Source of the DNA: Xiphophorus maculatus
Lineage: Eukaryota; Chordata; Actinopteri; Cyprinodontiformes; Poeciliidae
Assembly (NCBI RefSeq): GCF_002775205.1
Contig: NC_036450.1
Location: 25,384,288-25,448,287 of the forward strand
Length of the DNA: 64,000 nt
Direction: 5' to 3'
Part shown: positions 47,720-57,708 of the stretch, piece by piece
Layout: each line of letters begins with the position of its first letter
Position numbering within the stretch: position 1 is the stretch's first letter
The notes under the pieces: model-generated
The model's input: only the letters and a program-made list of their open reading frames with translations
Database searches by the model: none
What the model was told of the DNA's origin: nothing
Translations under genes and position numbers: made by a program

Positions 47720-49150
47720 CAGCGCAGACAGGTCCGTGGTCTCTCCCGCGTGATGAGGTTTCCGTCGTTTCTTCGAAAACAATGGAGGTTATTTGTACAG
47801 TTATTTCGCCCATGTATGACGGAGACCTTCTCGCCCAGACGGTTGGTGTTTGTCTCCATCTACAGGCCAAAAGGTAGAACTTCAAAAATAGTGTCTGTAA
47901 GACCTGCGGCGTTCTGGATGTTTCGATCACATCTGATGATCCTCGATAGTAGTTCAGTTTAGCTAGTTATAAAAACTGTTTTAATCGATTTATTATTACT
48001 TGACATTTCTGTAGTGTCATTTGACTGCAGATAGGCATGTTAATTGGACTCTCCTGTAGAAATAATGGCAAATAAGACAATGATAACGAAATTTCAAAAT
48101 TGGGTTCCAAAGAAATATTAACAGCGATTGCAAAAACATACCGTTCCCTAGTAAAGATAGGATTAAGTACTAAATACAACAAGTTATTTAAAAAGGAAAT
48201 AAGGAGGACTATTCCGTATTTGGAATTTTAGTCACAATAACACAACTGATTTAACACAAAACATTATGGTATATGAAAAATAAAAACATTTATCACTGAC
48301 CTGGGATCCTGATTCTGTTAGTTCCCAAATGTTCCTAAACAAAACAACAAACACATTTTGAAAAATCACGTATCAATTTCTATTCACAATTAAGTCTACA
48401 TTTAGCATAAAAATTATAGATCAGTGGTTGTGATGTAAGAAAATGTTGGTTTGTTCTCAAACAAACCAGTTTATACATGATTTCCCCCTTTTTTTCTTTC
48501 TTTCTTTTTTTTGGCGTGTTTCTCAAACAAACCAACCCAAAATTTTGGGAAAAATCAGGCAAACAATTAAATCTAACAAGCATACAAATAAATATCCTCC
48601 AGTGTGTGGTTGTAATGTGAGAAAATGTGGGATTGTCCATTGGGTTTAAATAGGTTTGCAAGAGACTGCAGCCAAGTTAAAATGACCGAACGAGATGTTG
48701 ATCAGATATTCTCAAAAATTGATTCCTGCGATGGACTGACGACCTGTCCAGGGTGAACCCCGCCTGGACAGGTCGGGGTAACTTTCAAATAACTATAACT
48801 TAACTATAACTATAACTTTCAAAGCAGCTTACTAACTGCTTTAAAATATCTAACGACATGGACTTTTTCAGTTTCTTGTGTTGTGTCATACAGAACAAAA
48901 CAAAGCAATCAAAAGAAATACTGAATGTCATTGTAGATCCGTAGTTAAGGAAGGAGACGCAGCACAAAACCCTGCAAACTTTTATAAACTTTGATATACA
49001 CTATATAAATTTGCACCGTTTAAAAGTTTTGCTCAGCTTGTTATTGTTGTATGTAGTCATACATAACAATAAACAAATGACGCGTGAAATCGTGTTATTA
49101 ACGCAATAAATAAAAATACATTTTGTTATATGAGAATCTATTTGAACTTT
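47720..49150. other. Head-to-head spacer between dusp26 and ddx56
   Basis: No exon seen. Contains an imperfect 38-base direct repeat (48416 and 48599, GTGGTTGT-ATGT-AGAAAATG) and, at about 48725-48765, a GATGGACTG..GACCTGTCCAGGGTGAACCC fragment typical of a fish retroelement tail. Confidence 0.4.
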
Positions 49151-49173
49151 TCCCGAAGACCGTGAAGGCAGCA

Positions 49174-49221
49174 TGACGTCAAATCTCCTCGACGCACGTG
49201 TGAGCGTAGCGCAGAGCAGTG
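49174..49221 (+). promoter_or_regulatory. ddx56 core promoter motifs (CRE and E-box)
   Basis: A perfect CRE octamer TGACGTCA (49174-49181) and a CACGTG E-box (49195-49200) lie within 50 bases of the start codon in a CpG-enriched patch with no TATA box. This fits a housekeeping ribosome-biogenesis gene; E-box use by MYC-type factors is inference only. Confidence 0.5.
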
Positions 49222-49278
49222 ATGGCTGCTGAAAGACTTCAGTTTCATGAAATGGGATTAGACGACCGCCTCTTAAAG
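49222..49278 (+). CDS. ddx56: ddx56 coding exon 1 (aa 1-19)
   Basis: Reads [19 protein letters not shown] with donor GTAAAA. The MGLD-RLL motif matches the DDX56 N-terminus. Confidence 0.9.
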
Positions 49279-52200
49279 GTAAAAAAAAAAAAAAAACACC
49301 CCAGAAGTTGTTAAGAAAATAAATGTTAGTTGAAAGTTTCAGGTTTTAACTGAAGTGTTAAGAACCGAGAATATGTTTAAAAACGTGACAGAAACGGAGG
49401 AGAGGGTTCTCTCTGCTCTGCTAGCGTCTCGTGTTGTCGGGCTAAAACATACTGTATGTGCCGTGGGATATAATAACATCTAAACTGAATATTAATTGAA
49501 TATTAATGCATTTGTTCATTTTTTTAATATTTCTGAGACACCCAAAAGAAGTGACAAACACACTAAACTTTCGAATGGATTAAAATGAAAAACACAAGTG
49601 ATGGTGTGTTTTGTTTGGCCGCTATGTTAGTGTGTGTAGTAGTTGTTGCCTCCTCACATATGACCTCTGTGTTTGAGTTTTTCTTTCTTCCGCCTGTCAG
49701 ACTGATTGCTCTGGTTACTAGAAATCCTGGATTGGAGTCGTTGCCACTAAAGATGGCACAACCAACTGTTGGTTTTTGTGTTTAGTTTATTCTAGTTGTC
49801 TTTGTTTAATGTTAAAAAGGGTTTGATGACGTGAAACAATGTGTGACAAAGAAAAATCAGAACAAAAACAGTTCAAACCTGTAAGGTGGAGTGTGTTGCG
49901 GTTTTTATGCTAATTATAAATTTGCTTGATTTAACGTTTTGGCTCAGTTTGTTAGTGCACGTCGTCTAGGGCCGGAACGATTAATCGTGATGAATCGATC
50001 GCTGAAATAATTTTCTACTACTTAAGTAATCGAATAATCATTAATTTGAGTATAAAGACACAATTCCAGGGCAATTGCTGAAAGAAAAGCACACACAGAA
50101 AAGCAGTTAAACCAAAACTGCACAAAAAATATAAAAATTTTGCATTGAAGATGATTAAAAAAGCATTTTAGGAAATATGTTTTTTAAATTATTTAAAAAA
50201 AAAGAATTGAATAGTTTATTTTCAACTATTGTAGTTCTAATATTGCATGAAAAGCCTTAAAAGAAAAATCTGCAAAATGTGCCAATTCTTTTGCTCTTAT
50301 TGTCAAAATGGTTTATAAATTAGGCGCTAAAATAATTGCTAGTTTTATGATCATCATATATTGCTATTTATTCAACATGACAAAATAAACATAACAATGT
50401 TTATCTCCCTTGAACACAACCCAAGCGTTACAATATGAAGTAAAATTAGTGGCATGGTAACCTATTCATGGTGTGTCATTGGATCAATGCACGGTTTCCA
50501 GTCTCCTGCTCAGTTGCACTCACTTTCTGCTCTTGTTGGCTCAGGCGGTGGCGGATCTGGGTTGGTCTCAGCCCACCCTTATCCAAGAGAAGGCCATTCC
50601 TCTGGCTCTGGAGGGGAAGGACCTTCTGGCTCGAGCGCGGACCGGATCTGGAAAGACTGCAGCCTACGCTATACCCATCATTCAGCGCATCCTGGCCTCC
50701 AAACAGGTGGGGAGGAATCCCGTCTCACACATTGTTTAATGTAACCCTGTTTTATGGTGCTTTATGAAACACTAAAGCTCAGCATTTCCTGCTTCGAGAC
50801 GTTTCCGTGGTTATTTCCCTGTTTGTTTTGCGTCTTCAGAGCGTCCGTGAGCAGGACGTGAGAGCTCTCATCCTGGTGCCAACCAAAGAGCTCGGTCAGC
50901 AGGTTCAGACCATGATGAGACAGTTGACATCGTTCTGTTCTAGAGATGTCCGGGTGGCAGACATCTCCGGCAAGGCCGACGTGTCAACGCAGAGGTGAGT
51001 CTTTTGGTTTTGGAACATTCTTCGTTTCCTCTGCTAAATGCAAGCATTTTCCATTTTAAGTTGTCTTAAACTCAGAGTTGTAAGCTGCTTCTGGCTTGAC
51101 AAGCTAATCTAATGGTTGTTTTTGTTTAGAGATTCTCCTGCTTTAGACTTTGGTCTGTCGCTACAGGCTTGTTCAGGAGAAGGGATTGCTGGGTAGTCAG
51201 TGACTCTGGGTTTCCATCAATAGAAAAATGTTACCAGCTGTAATAATAAGCTGAACTTGACTGCAATATTTAATAACTGTCATGACACTGACTTTGAATT
51301 AGTCTTATTCCTGTATATGAATTGGAATTTGATTTGAGGTGAAGTTGAACAATGTGGTCTGATGAGCATAAAGACGGCAGCAGAGAGTGAGATGTTAGTC
51401 AGTTTATGCAGCTTTTTACTTTATTTGTGTATTATATTTTTCCAGCCACCCACTGTGGTTGGTGTTCTAGTTCACCTTCATACCTGAACTAGTTCTAATA
51501 TCAGCTTGCACACCGTAAAACTAACTTTAAGTTCATATGTCCCTGTTACGTTCAGAGCTAAATTCAATATTTGAACATGACCTGCTTCGTTTTCACTAAA
51601 GTTTTTATTTATTTATTTGTTTATTATTGGGTCCAGCTTATTTCAGAATATGAGTTATGTACTCCAACCTTTTAATGCCAGATTGCAAAGGACTCTCTCT
51701 GTGTTTTATGAAGTCTGGGAAACAGATTGGTACTTTTAAAAAAAATGTATTTGGAACATGTGACTTTTGTTCCATGTGTCTACTGTATGTGTATACTGTT
51801 GAACATGTCTATGCATCGGTTTGTTAAAATCAGTGTTATAAAAATTAGTCCCTCCAGTATTTTTTTTTTGCAAATTTCACGCAAAATCAACAAATCCCAG
51901 AATTTCTTTGTGCTAATGCATAATTGTGAATTTATTGCAAATTTTCTGTAAAAATGGTAAATTAGAACGTTGTATTAAAGTGGCTAACTCCCCCCTGCAG
52001 GTGGCAGTATTTTTACTCCTCCTACACTTCTGCCGCAGCCCTACTTGTCAAGTTATAGCCTGTGCTTGACAGTAACAAAACAATTGAGCTATTTAAGTTC
52101 GGCGAAGAATAAAAATATTTATGTCCAATCCATTTTCTTATTTTAAACTCATCTTTTTTTTTTCTTCTATATGTAGATCTTTGAAGGAGTATAATAAAGA

Positions 52201-55200
52201 AAAGAATATAGCTAAATCCCTTGTGTAAATTTCTAAAGTAACACCACAAAATCAGTGATTTTGATGGCAAAAAACCCCACAAAAATAATTGCGTAATATC
52301 TCAGAGGGAATGAAAAATGCATTATTACATGATAGATGCTCCAAACATTTTTATGTCTGTTAACGGTGGGTGTGTGATCCTGTTTCTGAACAGACCCATT
52401 TTAATGGAGAAGCCCGATGTGGTGGTGGGGACACCGTCCCGCGTTCTTGCCCACCTCAACGCCCAGAACCTGGCGCTCCACTCTTCCCTGGAGATGCTGG
52501 TTGTAGACGAAGCCGACTTGGTCTTCTCCTTCGGCTTCGAGTCTGACCTGAAGAACCTGCTGTGGTGAGAACAAAGAAGTATACTATACATTAAGGACAA
52601 TGTATATACTGAATACTAATACCTGCCACACCTTCCAGACTTGTAATCAGAAAAGAAGATTCAACAGAAGGCATCATTTTCCTGTTATTTGACAATTGCA
52701 CACTGTAGCATCGAAGTTTTTGGTTGTAGTCTGAAAATTTCTGTTTATTTTCTAGTTTTTTTGAAGACATTGAATGTATGATTCTGTGGATTATTTCTAA
52801 TTTAAATTTCAGTTGGAAATTTAGTTGACCTTAATTTTATACAGGAAAATCAGTTCTCATTTTCAAAAGTGACCTAGTTATAAAAATGACATGATTGTAG
52901 TTTTTACAAACTACATTTAAGCAGTGTTTCTTGCAATTTTTGCTGAAAATATGCAAGAAATGCACAATTATGTATCTGTGCAAACAAATGTGGGGATTTG
53001 ATCCTATTGCACCAGTTTCCTCTATTGTGAAATCATAAAAAACTAGAAGGAAAGTTTCCCAAATTTGTAGCTTTGGAAACACCAATTGCCTGGACCTCTG
53101 CTGAATTAGGTCAGGCACTTAAAAAGAGGGGAATATTTACACAGTTAATGCGAGAATCTGTTGATTTTGTGTGAGTTTCTGCAATTGCAAAATCACAGAA
53201 ATCTGGAGGGGCTGCTTACTGAAGCTGTGTGTTGTTTGTGTGACCTTAAATGAAAACAAAGCCACTTTTTTTCATCTTTTCTCCATGTTTTTGTAGCCAT
53301 TTGCCGAAGATCTATCAGTCGTTCCTCATGTCGGCTACTTTCAACGAGGATGTTCAGGCCCTAAAGCAGCTGCTGCTGCACAACCCGGTAATCTCTTTAT
53401 TATTATTATTATTATTATTATACATTTCACATCCTGAAAGCTTGTTTTTGCAAGCTACGTTTTATTCTCGGCAACATTTTCCATCAAACAAATCCGTCAA
53501 ATGTTTTCTTCCTTGCAAAAATTATACGAACGAAAAATGCAAACTCAAAAAAATGTAAATTCTTGCAGGAATGTCCGCTGAAACCTGCAGTGTTCCGTTT
53601 CGTGCTGCACATGAAAACATCTCCAATGTGTAATGTGTAATGGTTGCCCAAATTCAAAGGTTTCTGTGTCTCTTCAGGTGACCTTGAAGCTCCAGGGCTC
53701 TCAGCTGCCTGACAGCAGCCAGCTGCAGCAGTACACCATCAAATGTGAAGAGGAGGACAAATTCCTGCTCATCTACACGCTGCTGAAGCTGCAGCTGGTC
53801 CAGGGGAAAACGCTGCTGTTTGTGGCAGCAGTGGACCGAAGCTACAGACTCAAACTGTTTCTGGAACAGTTCGCCATCCCAGCGTGTGTCCTGAACTCGG
53901 AGCTGCCCGTCCAGTCCAGGTGGGCCACCGATGCTGGTTCCTTTTTAAAGATAGGATAAAAAATTACTATAGAACATTTAATAAAAAGCTGTTTGTGTTC
54001 CTCTGCAGGTGCCACATCATCAGCCAGTTTAACCAGGGGTTCTATGACATCATCATTGCCACAGATGAGCAGAGCTTGGTTGAACCTGCCGCGTCTTCTT
54101 CAGGGAAGCAGAAGAAGAAAAATAGCAGAGCGAAAGCAGCAAAGTGAGTATCGCTACATGAGATTAGAGAAAACATGTGGAATCCACGTTGTCAGCTGGA
54201 TCCGGCTGTCTGTGCAGCATTAAAAAGTCCTAAAGGGGCGAAGTTATGTAAAATCAACACTCGGGAGAACCTAGCTCTGCTTCTTCAGAGCTGCAGGTTC
54301 CAAGCTTCAGCGTTTCCGCCTCACAAAGCAGCTCTCCACTATGACTCCTCCACTCAGCTCCTCCTCTCAGAAATGTGACTACGCATACGTAGTCACATTT
54401 CTTTTAAGTTATATTTGATATATATATTTTAACAACTGATGTTAACATAGTTACTTTATTGTGCTATAAAATGACACTATGTGCCTGAAAAATACAAATT
54501 ACTGCCCCTTTAAAATGTCTTAAATTTGTGTATCTAAAAACAAGACCTTGAAATGTTTTAAATTCATTAAAGAAAATGTAAGCTGTCCTGAAACACATCA
54601 CTCACTTACATTTTGTCCTGGTAGGACTATCTAGTCTTGTACTTTATATGTGCGACTGTTTGAGTCACACACTGACATCTTTATTATTCTGTGATTCAAG
54701 GGGTTTCAGGCTATTGCTAACTAGCTGCTAATATACACTTGCTAGCTAACTGGCCTTTTTGCGTCTATGATGGGTAAGTGCAAATTTATCACTGGTTGGC
54801 GGAATGACATTCATCTTCAAAAAAAACACAAACAAGAAAAAAATATAGAAGATATCCGATTTTCTTTTGTACATTTCATTCATAAAGGTCTTAAAAAGTC
54901 TAAATTTTGAGTTGGTGGATCCTGCAGAAGCCCTGCGTTAGATGAATGAAGTGATCAGTGGTATGAATTTCTGAAAACTTTTTAAAAGTCATCTGTTGTT
55001 GACGGTTTCTTTGTGATCGTGGATTTTCAGGGCTAAAGATAAGGAATACGGCATCTCCAGGGGCGTGGATTTCCAAAACGTTTCCAATGTCATCAACTTT
55101 GATTTCCCAACGTCTGTTGATTCGTACATCCATCGAGTTGGAAGGTCTGTTACGTTCAGATGGCTTTCAGGTTGTGTATTCCGTCCTTTGAGCCGTTTCA

Positions 55201-57708
55201 GACATTTCCTTCGCTTTCTGATCGCAGGACAGCGAGAGCCGACAACCCAGGCACGGCCCTGTCGTTCATCTCTCACACCGAACTCGATGCCCTGGCAGAG
55301 GTGGAGGAGGCCCTCGGTGGAGGTGACTCTGTCTTAAATGTGTTTGTGTCCAAGTCAAGATCCTGCAGCTAACATGTTTGCAGAAGCATTCTTTAGTTTT
55401 TATTTGGTGATAACTAGAGCGTGCCTGCGTGCTTTGTGTTCAGATAAAGCCGAGGCGGCGCTCAAACCTTATGAGTTTAAGATGGAGGAGATCGAAGGCT
55501 TCCGGTACAGGTGCAGGGTGAGTCCTCGTCGCTTCCTGTCAGGTTGCAGAACAATCTGTGTCGTCTCGTGAGCTCACCGACGCGGTTCGTTTGGCAGGAC
55601 GCCATGCGGGCCGTGACGAAGCAGGCCGTGAAGGAGGCCAGACTGAAGGAGATCAAACAGGAGCTGCTCAACTCGGAGAAACTCAAGGTGAGGGGCGGTC
55701 TGGAGGGACGGAGGCCACGTTCAGATAATGTAGGAACTGACGACGACTCTGCTCACTCACGCAGATGTATTTTGAAGACAACCCCAGAGATCTGCAGCTG
55801 CTCAGACACGACAAAGACCTTCATCCTGCCGTCATCAAACCTCACATGAAAAACATTCCCGACTATCTGAGTATGTACAGCACACACACAGTACTGCACT
55901 GACGGGACTCATTACACATTTTACTGGACAATGAATTGTTCCAATAATTAATACTGCAAACAATAATGTTGTTTCAAGAACTCTTTCAAGTAATGTCTTG
56001 ATAATGGCATAATAATGCAAATTCAACTTCTCAAAAACCAATAAACTTTAATTTTGTAAAGAACCCTTAACTCTGGAGCTGGAAGACATTACCAATGAAA
56101 TGGTATTTACATGCGGTGCATGCTGGGTTTTGTGTAAAGACCCCAAAATGTCTCCTATTAAGAGACACGCTTACGACGCAGAGTTTAAGCTCAAGGTGAT
56201 CAGTGACGCAGTAGAACACGGGAACAGAGCAGCAGCCAGAGAATTTAACATGAACGAATCAATGGTGCGGAAGTGGATATATATTGTGATTGCACTAACG
56301 TTTGATTTACCGCAACATTATCAGACTGTTTTTTACGTGTTTATTGAATCGCGGAAAAGTTCCCCTCCACTATATGTTATACCTTGCTGTTGTTAAAAGA
56401 TAAACTGTGTAACGAAAATACCACATCACTTACTTTACCTCGGGGAAAATAATCAAACAGCTGTTTATTCATTTTGGGAATGAACAGAGTTGTCAGAACG
56501 CTGGTTTGTAATCTATTAATAAAGTTTGACTGACCTATCTGACTGTTTCGCTGATATTCCCTTTAGCGCAGCTTCATCTAATGGATGCATAACGTAACCC
56601 CAGCCTCTACTGTAGCATCTATTCTATGCGCCTTATAATGCGGTGGCCTTATATATGAAAAAAGTTTTAAAATAGGCCATTCATTGAAGGTGCGCCTTAT
56701 AATGTGGTGCGCCTTATAGTGCGGAAAATATGGTAGTTTTTCACATATTGCTCTTTCATTTTTATTTACATTTTTTTCCTAAATGATAACATGGTGGAGA
56801 CAGTTGTGAGGTTTTGTTCTCCTTATGTTTGATTGAAATAATTTTGGAACCTTATAAATACCGGATGTTGTTCATTATGTCCTAATGACATGAACTGCAG
56901 TTGGACAGATTTGTCCTCACAGAATCAGAAGTTCAGGCTTCTGTCCGTCAGCCTGACAGCGTCCATCAAAGCTAATGCATCAGTTTCACACTTATGCTGC
57001 AGTTCCTGAGACTCTGCGTGGCGTAGTGAATCCGCTGTCGAACAGGAGGAGGAGGAAGATAAAACCAGCTGCAGAGGGAGTGGTGAAAAGCAGCTTCAAG
57101 GTTGGTTGCAGATCAGAACACCAGAGCAGCATAATACTTGTCTTGTTTATGAAGAGCAGATCAAACAATCCTGGAAAGTTTTAATCTTAGTGTATTACAT
57201 TGGTAAGCTACCTTCCATTTCCAAAGTTTTAACTAATATGGAGTTACAGATAAAAGTAGGTTTAGATTAAATTAATAGGTTTTTTAATCTTCTTTCAGTT
57301 TGTACTTAATGCATTTTTCTAAATGAACATCTTGTGGATTTGAAGAAACATAATTAGTTTATTTTAAAACGTCGCTCTGGGTGCTGTCATGATTAAATGG
57401 CATCAGACAACATCCAGTAAATCATATTTTTACAAAAGATCATAGATTGCAGTGTAATTAACTTTGAACTGTCTGTTTTCAGCTGAATGTGTACATTTAG
57501 TTCATGTTTCAATATATGTTATGTTCTTCTCTTCTGAAGTTTTTTTTGTCTTGTTTCCCAAATAATGTAATCAGATTTTATTCGGATCACGATAAACTGA
57601 ATTGAGTCATTGTGTCCTTGGCAGAGGAACGTCCGGGGGAGGAATCCGCTGAAGAGTTTCCAGTACAAACGAACAGGAAACAAAAAAGCCAGAGGCGGCA
57701 AATCATAG
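49222..57708 (+). CDS. ddx56: ddx56, DEAD-box RNA helicase 56, 14 coding exons
   Basis: ATP-dependent RNA helicase (NOH61; yeast Dbp9 orthologue) of the nucleolus, needed for 60S ribosomal subunit assembly. Exons 49222-49278, 50545-50706, 50840-50994, 52394-52564, 53297-53387, 53678-53919, 54009-54143, 55031-55144, 55228-55322, 55444-55517, 55598-55687, 55765-55870, 57003-57100 and 57625-57708 give 557 aa (human 547). Motifs: Q-motif region [15 protein letters not shown] with QEKAIP, Walker A ARTGSGKT (50-57), PTKELG (Ia), GTPSR (Ib), DEAD (163-166), SAT (194-196), and HRVGRTAR (372-379, motif VI). A Lys-rich insert ([15 protein letters not shown]) separates parts of domain 2, as in human. 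The tail is basic ([16 protein letters not shown]), fitting nucleolar localisation. The start ATG lies in a short CpG-rich 5' region with CRE and E-box motifs. No lost catalytic residue. Confidence 0.96.
49967..50345. repeat. hAT-like interspersed repeat, copy C (ddx56 intron 1)
   Basis: Starts AGGGCCGGAACGATTAATCG and carries the ATGAATCGATCGCTGAAATA block shared with copies A and B; right end degenerate. Confidence 0.6.
50545..50706 (+). CDS. ddx56: ddx56 coding exon 2, Q motif and Walker A (aa 20-73)
   Basis: Encodes [16 protein letters not shown] and [14 protein letters not shown]. Acceptor CTCAG, donor GTGGGG. Confidence 0.96.
50840..50994 (+). CDS. ddx56: ddx56 coding exon 3, motif Ia (aa 74-125)
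   Basis: Encodes [15 protein letters not shown] and [11 protein letters not shown]. Donor GTGAGT. Confidence 0.95.
51850..52100. repeat. Interspersed repeat in ddx56 intron 3
   Basis: Shares TGTAAAAATGGTAAA and CTTGTCAAGTTATAGCCTG-type blocks with 39130-39240 (CCGCAAAAATGGTAAAAAAA, GAAGTCATAGCCTGTG). AT-rich, non-coding. Confidence 0.4.
52394..52564 (+). CDS. ddx56: ddx56 coding exon 4, motifs Ib and DEAD (aa 125-182)
   Basis: Encodes [15 protein letters not shown] and [14 protein letters not shown]. Donor GTGAGA. Confidence 0.96.
52830..53215. repeat. Interspersed repeat in ddx56 intron 4
   Basis: Right end CAAAATCACAGAAATCTGGA and an internal CCTGGACCTCTGCTGAATTA, which is the reverse complement of a phrase at 38970-38985 and, in diverged form, at about 1338-1358. 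Probable non-autonomous element. Confidence 0.45.
53297..53387 (+). CDS. ddx56: ddx56 coding exon 5, SAT motif (aa 182-212)
   Basis: Encodes [18 protein letters not shown]. The donor GTAATC is followed by a TTA microsatellite (53397-53420) only a few bases into the intron. Confidence 0.95.
53397..53420. repeat. (TTA)n microsatellite
   Basis: About eight TTA units just inside ddx56 intron 5. Confidence 0.9.
53678..53919 (+). CDS. ddx56: ddx56 coding exon 6, helicase domain 2 start (aa 213-293)
   Basis: Encodes [33 protein letters not shown] and [12 protein letters not shown]. Donor GTGGGC. Confidence 0.95.
54009..54143 (+). CDS. ddx56: ddx56 coding exon 7, motif V and Lys-rich insert (aa 293-338)
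   Basis: Encodes [20 protein letters not shown] followed by a Ser/Lys-rich insert. Donor GTGAGT. Confidence 0.94.
54231..54512. mobile_element. MITE, TAAAGGGGC family, copy 2 (ddx56 intron 7)
   Basis: Left end TAAAGGGGCGAAGTTATGT and right-end reverse complement TAAAGGGGCAGTAATTTGT are inverted repeats; 282 bp. Related to 13543. Confidence 0.75.
55031..55144 (+). CDS. ddx56: ddx56 coding exon 8 (aa 338-376)
   Basis: Encodes [19 protein letters not shown] and SYIHRVG, leading into motif VI. Donor GTCTGT. Confidence 0.94.
55228..55322 (+). CDS. ddx56: ddx56 coding exon 9, motif VI end (aa 376-408)
   Basis: Encodes [15 protein letters not shown] and [11 protein letters not shown]. The intron before it is only 83 nt. 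Donor GTGACT. Confidence 0.94.
55444..55517 (+). CDS. ddx56: ddx56 coding exon 10 (aa 408-432)
   Basis: Encodes [19 protein letters not shown], diagnostic for DDX56. Donor GTGAGT. Confidence 0.95.
55598..55687 (+). CDS. ddx56: ddx56 coding exon 11 (aa 433-462)
   Basis: Encodes [20 protein letters not shown]. Phase 0 both ends, donor GTGAGG. Confidence 0.95.
55765..55870 (+). CDS. ddx56: ddx56 coding exon 12 (aa 463-498)
   Basis: Encodes [20 protein letters not shown] and KNIPDYL. Donor GTATGT. The following intron holds a pogo-like relic. Confidence 0.95.
56100..56736 (+). mobile_element. Truncated pogo/Tigger-like element with intact HTH segment (ddx56 intron 12)
   Basis: From ATG 56148 the frame reads [20 protein letters not shown], then [18 protein letters not shown]. 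This is a Brinker/pogo-type N-terminal helix-turn-helix found in fish pogo transposases. The frame leaves the family after residue 43 (56276), and no DDE domain follows. The right part has three GCGCCTTATA(A/G)TG units (56628-56730) and ends GCGGAAAATATGGTA, an end often seen with these elements. Confidence 0.7.
57003..57100 (+). CDS. ddx56: ddx56 coding exon 13, basic tail (aa 498-530)
   Basis: Encodes [12 protein letters not shown] then NRRRRKIKP. Donor GTTGGT. Confidence 0.9.
57625..57708 (+). CDS. ddx56: ddx56 coding exon 14, C-terminus and stop (aa 531-557)
   Basis: Encodes [18 protein letters not shown] and ends GGKS with TAG at 57706-57708. Matches the NPLRSFKHKGKK pattern of human DDX56. 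A candidate AATAAA signal is at 58145-58150. Confidence 0.92.
   Translation, partial: RNVRGRNPLKSFQYKRTGNKKARGGKS

Noticed and set aside
47469..47859. Overlapping Ala/Thr/Cys-rich frames on both strands near 47.5-47.9 kb
   Set aside because: They arise from CpG-rich GCC/GTC repeats in the probable dusp26 5' UTR and promoter; no conserved product.
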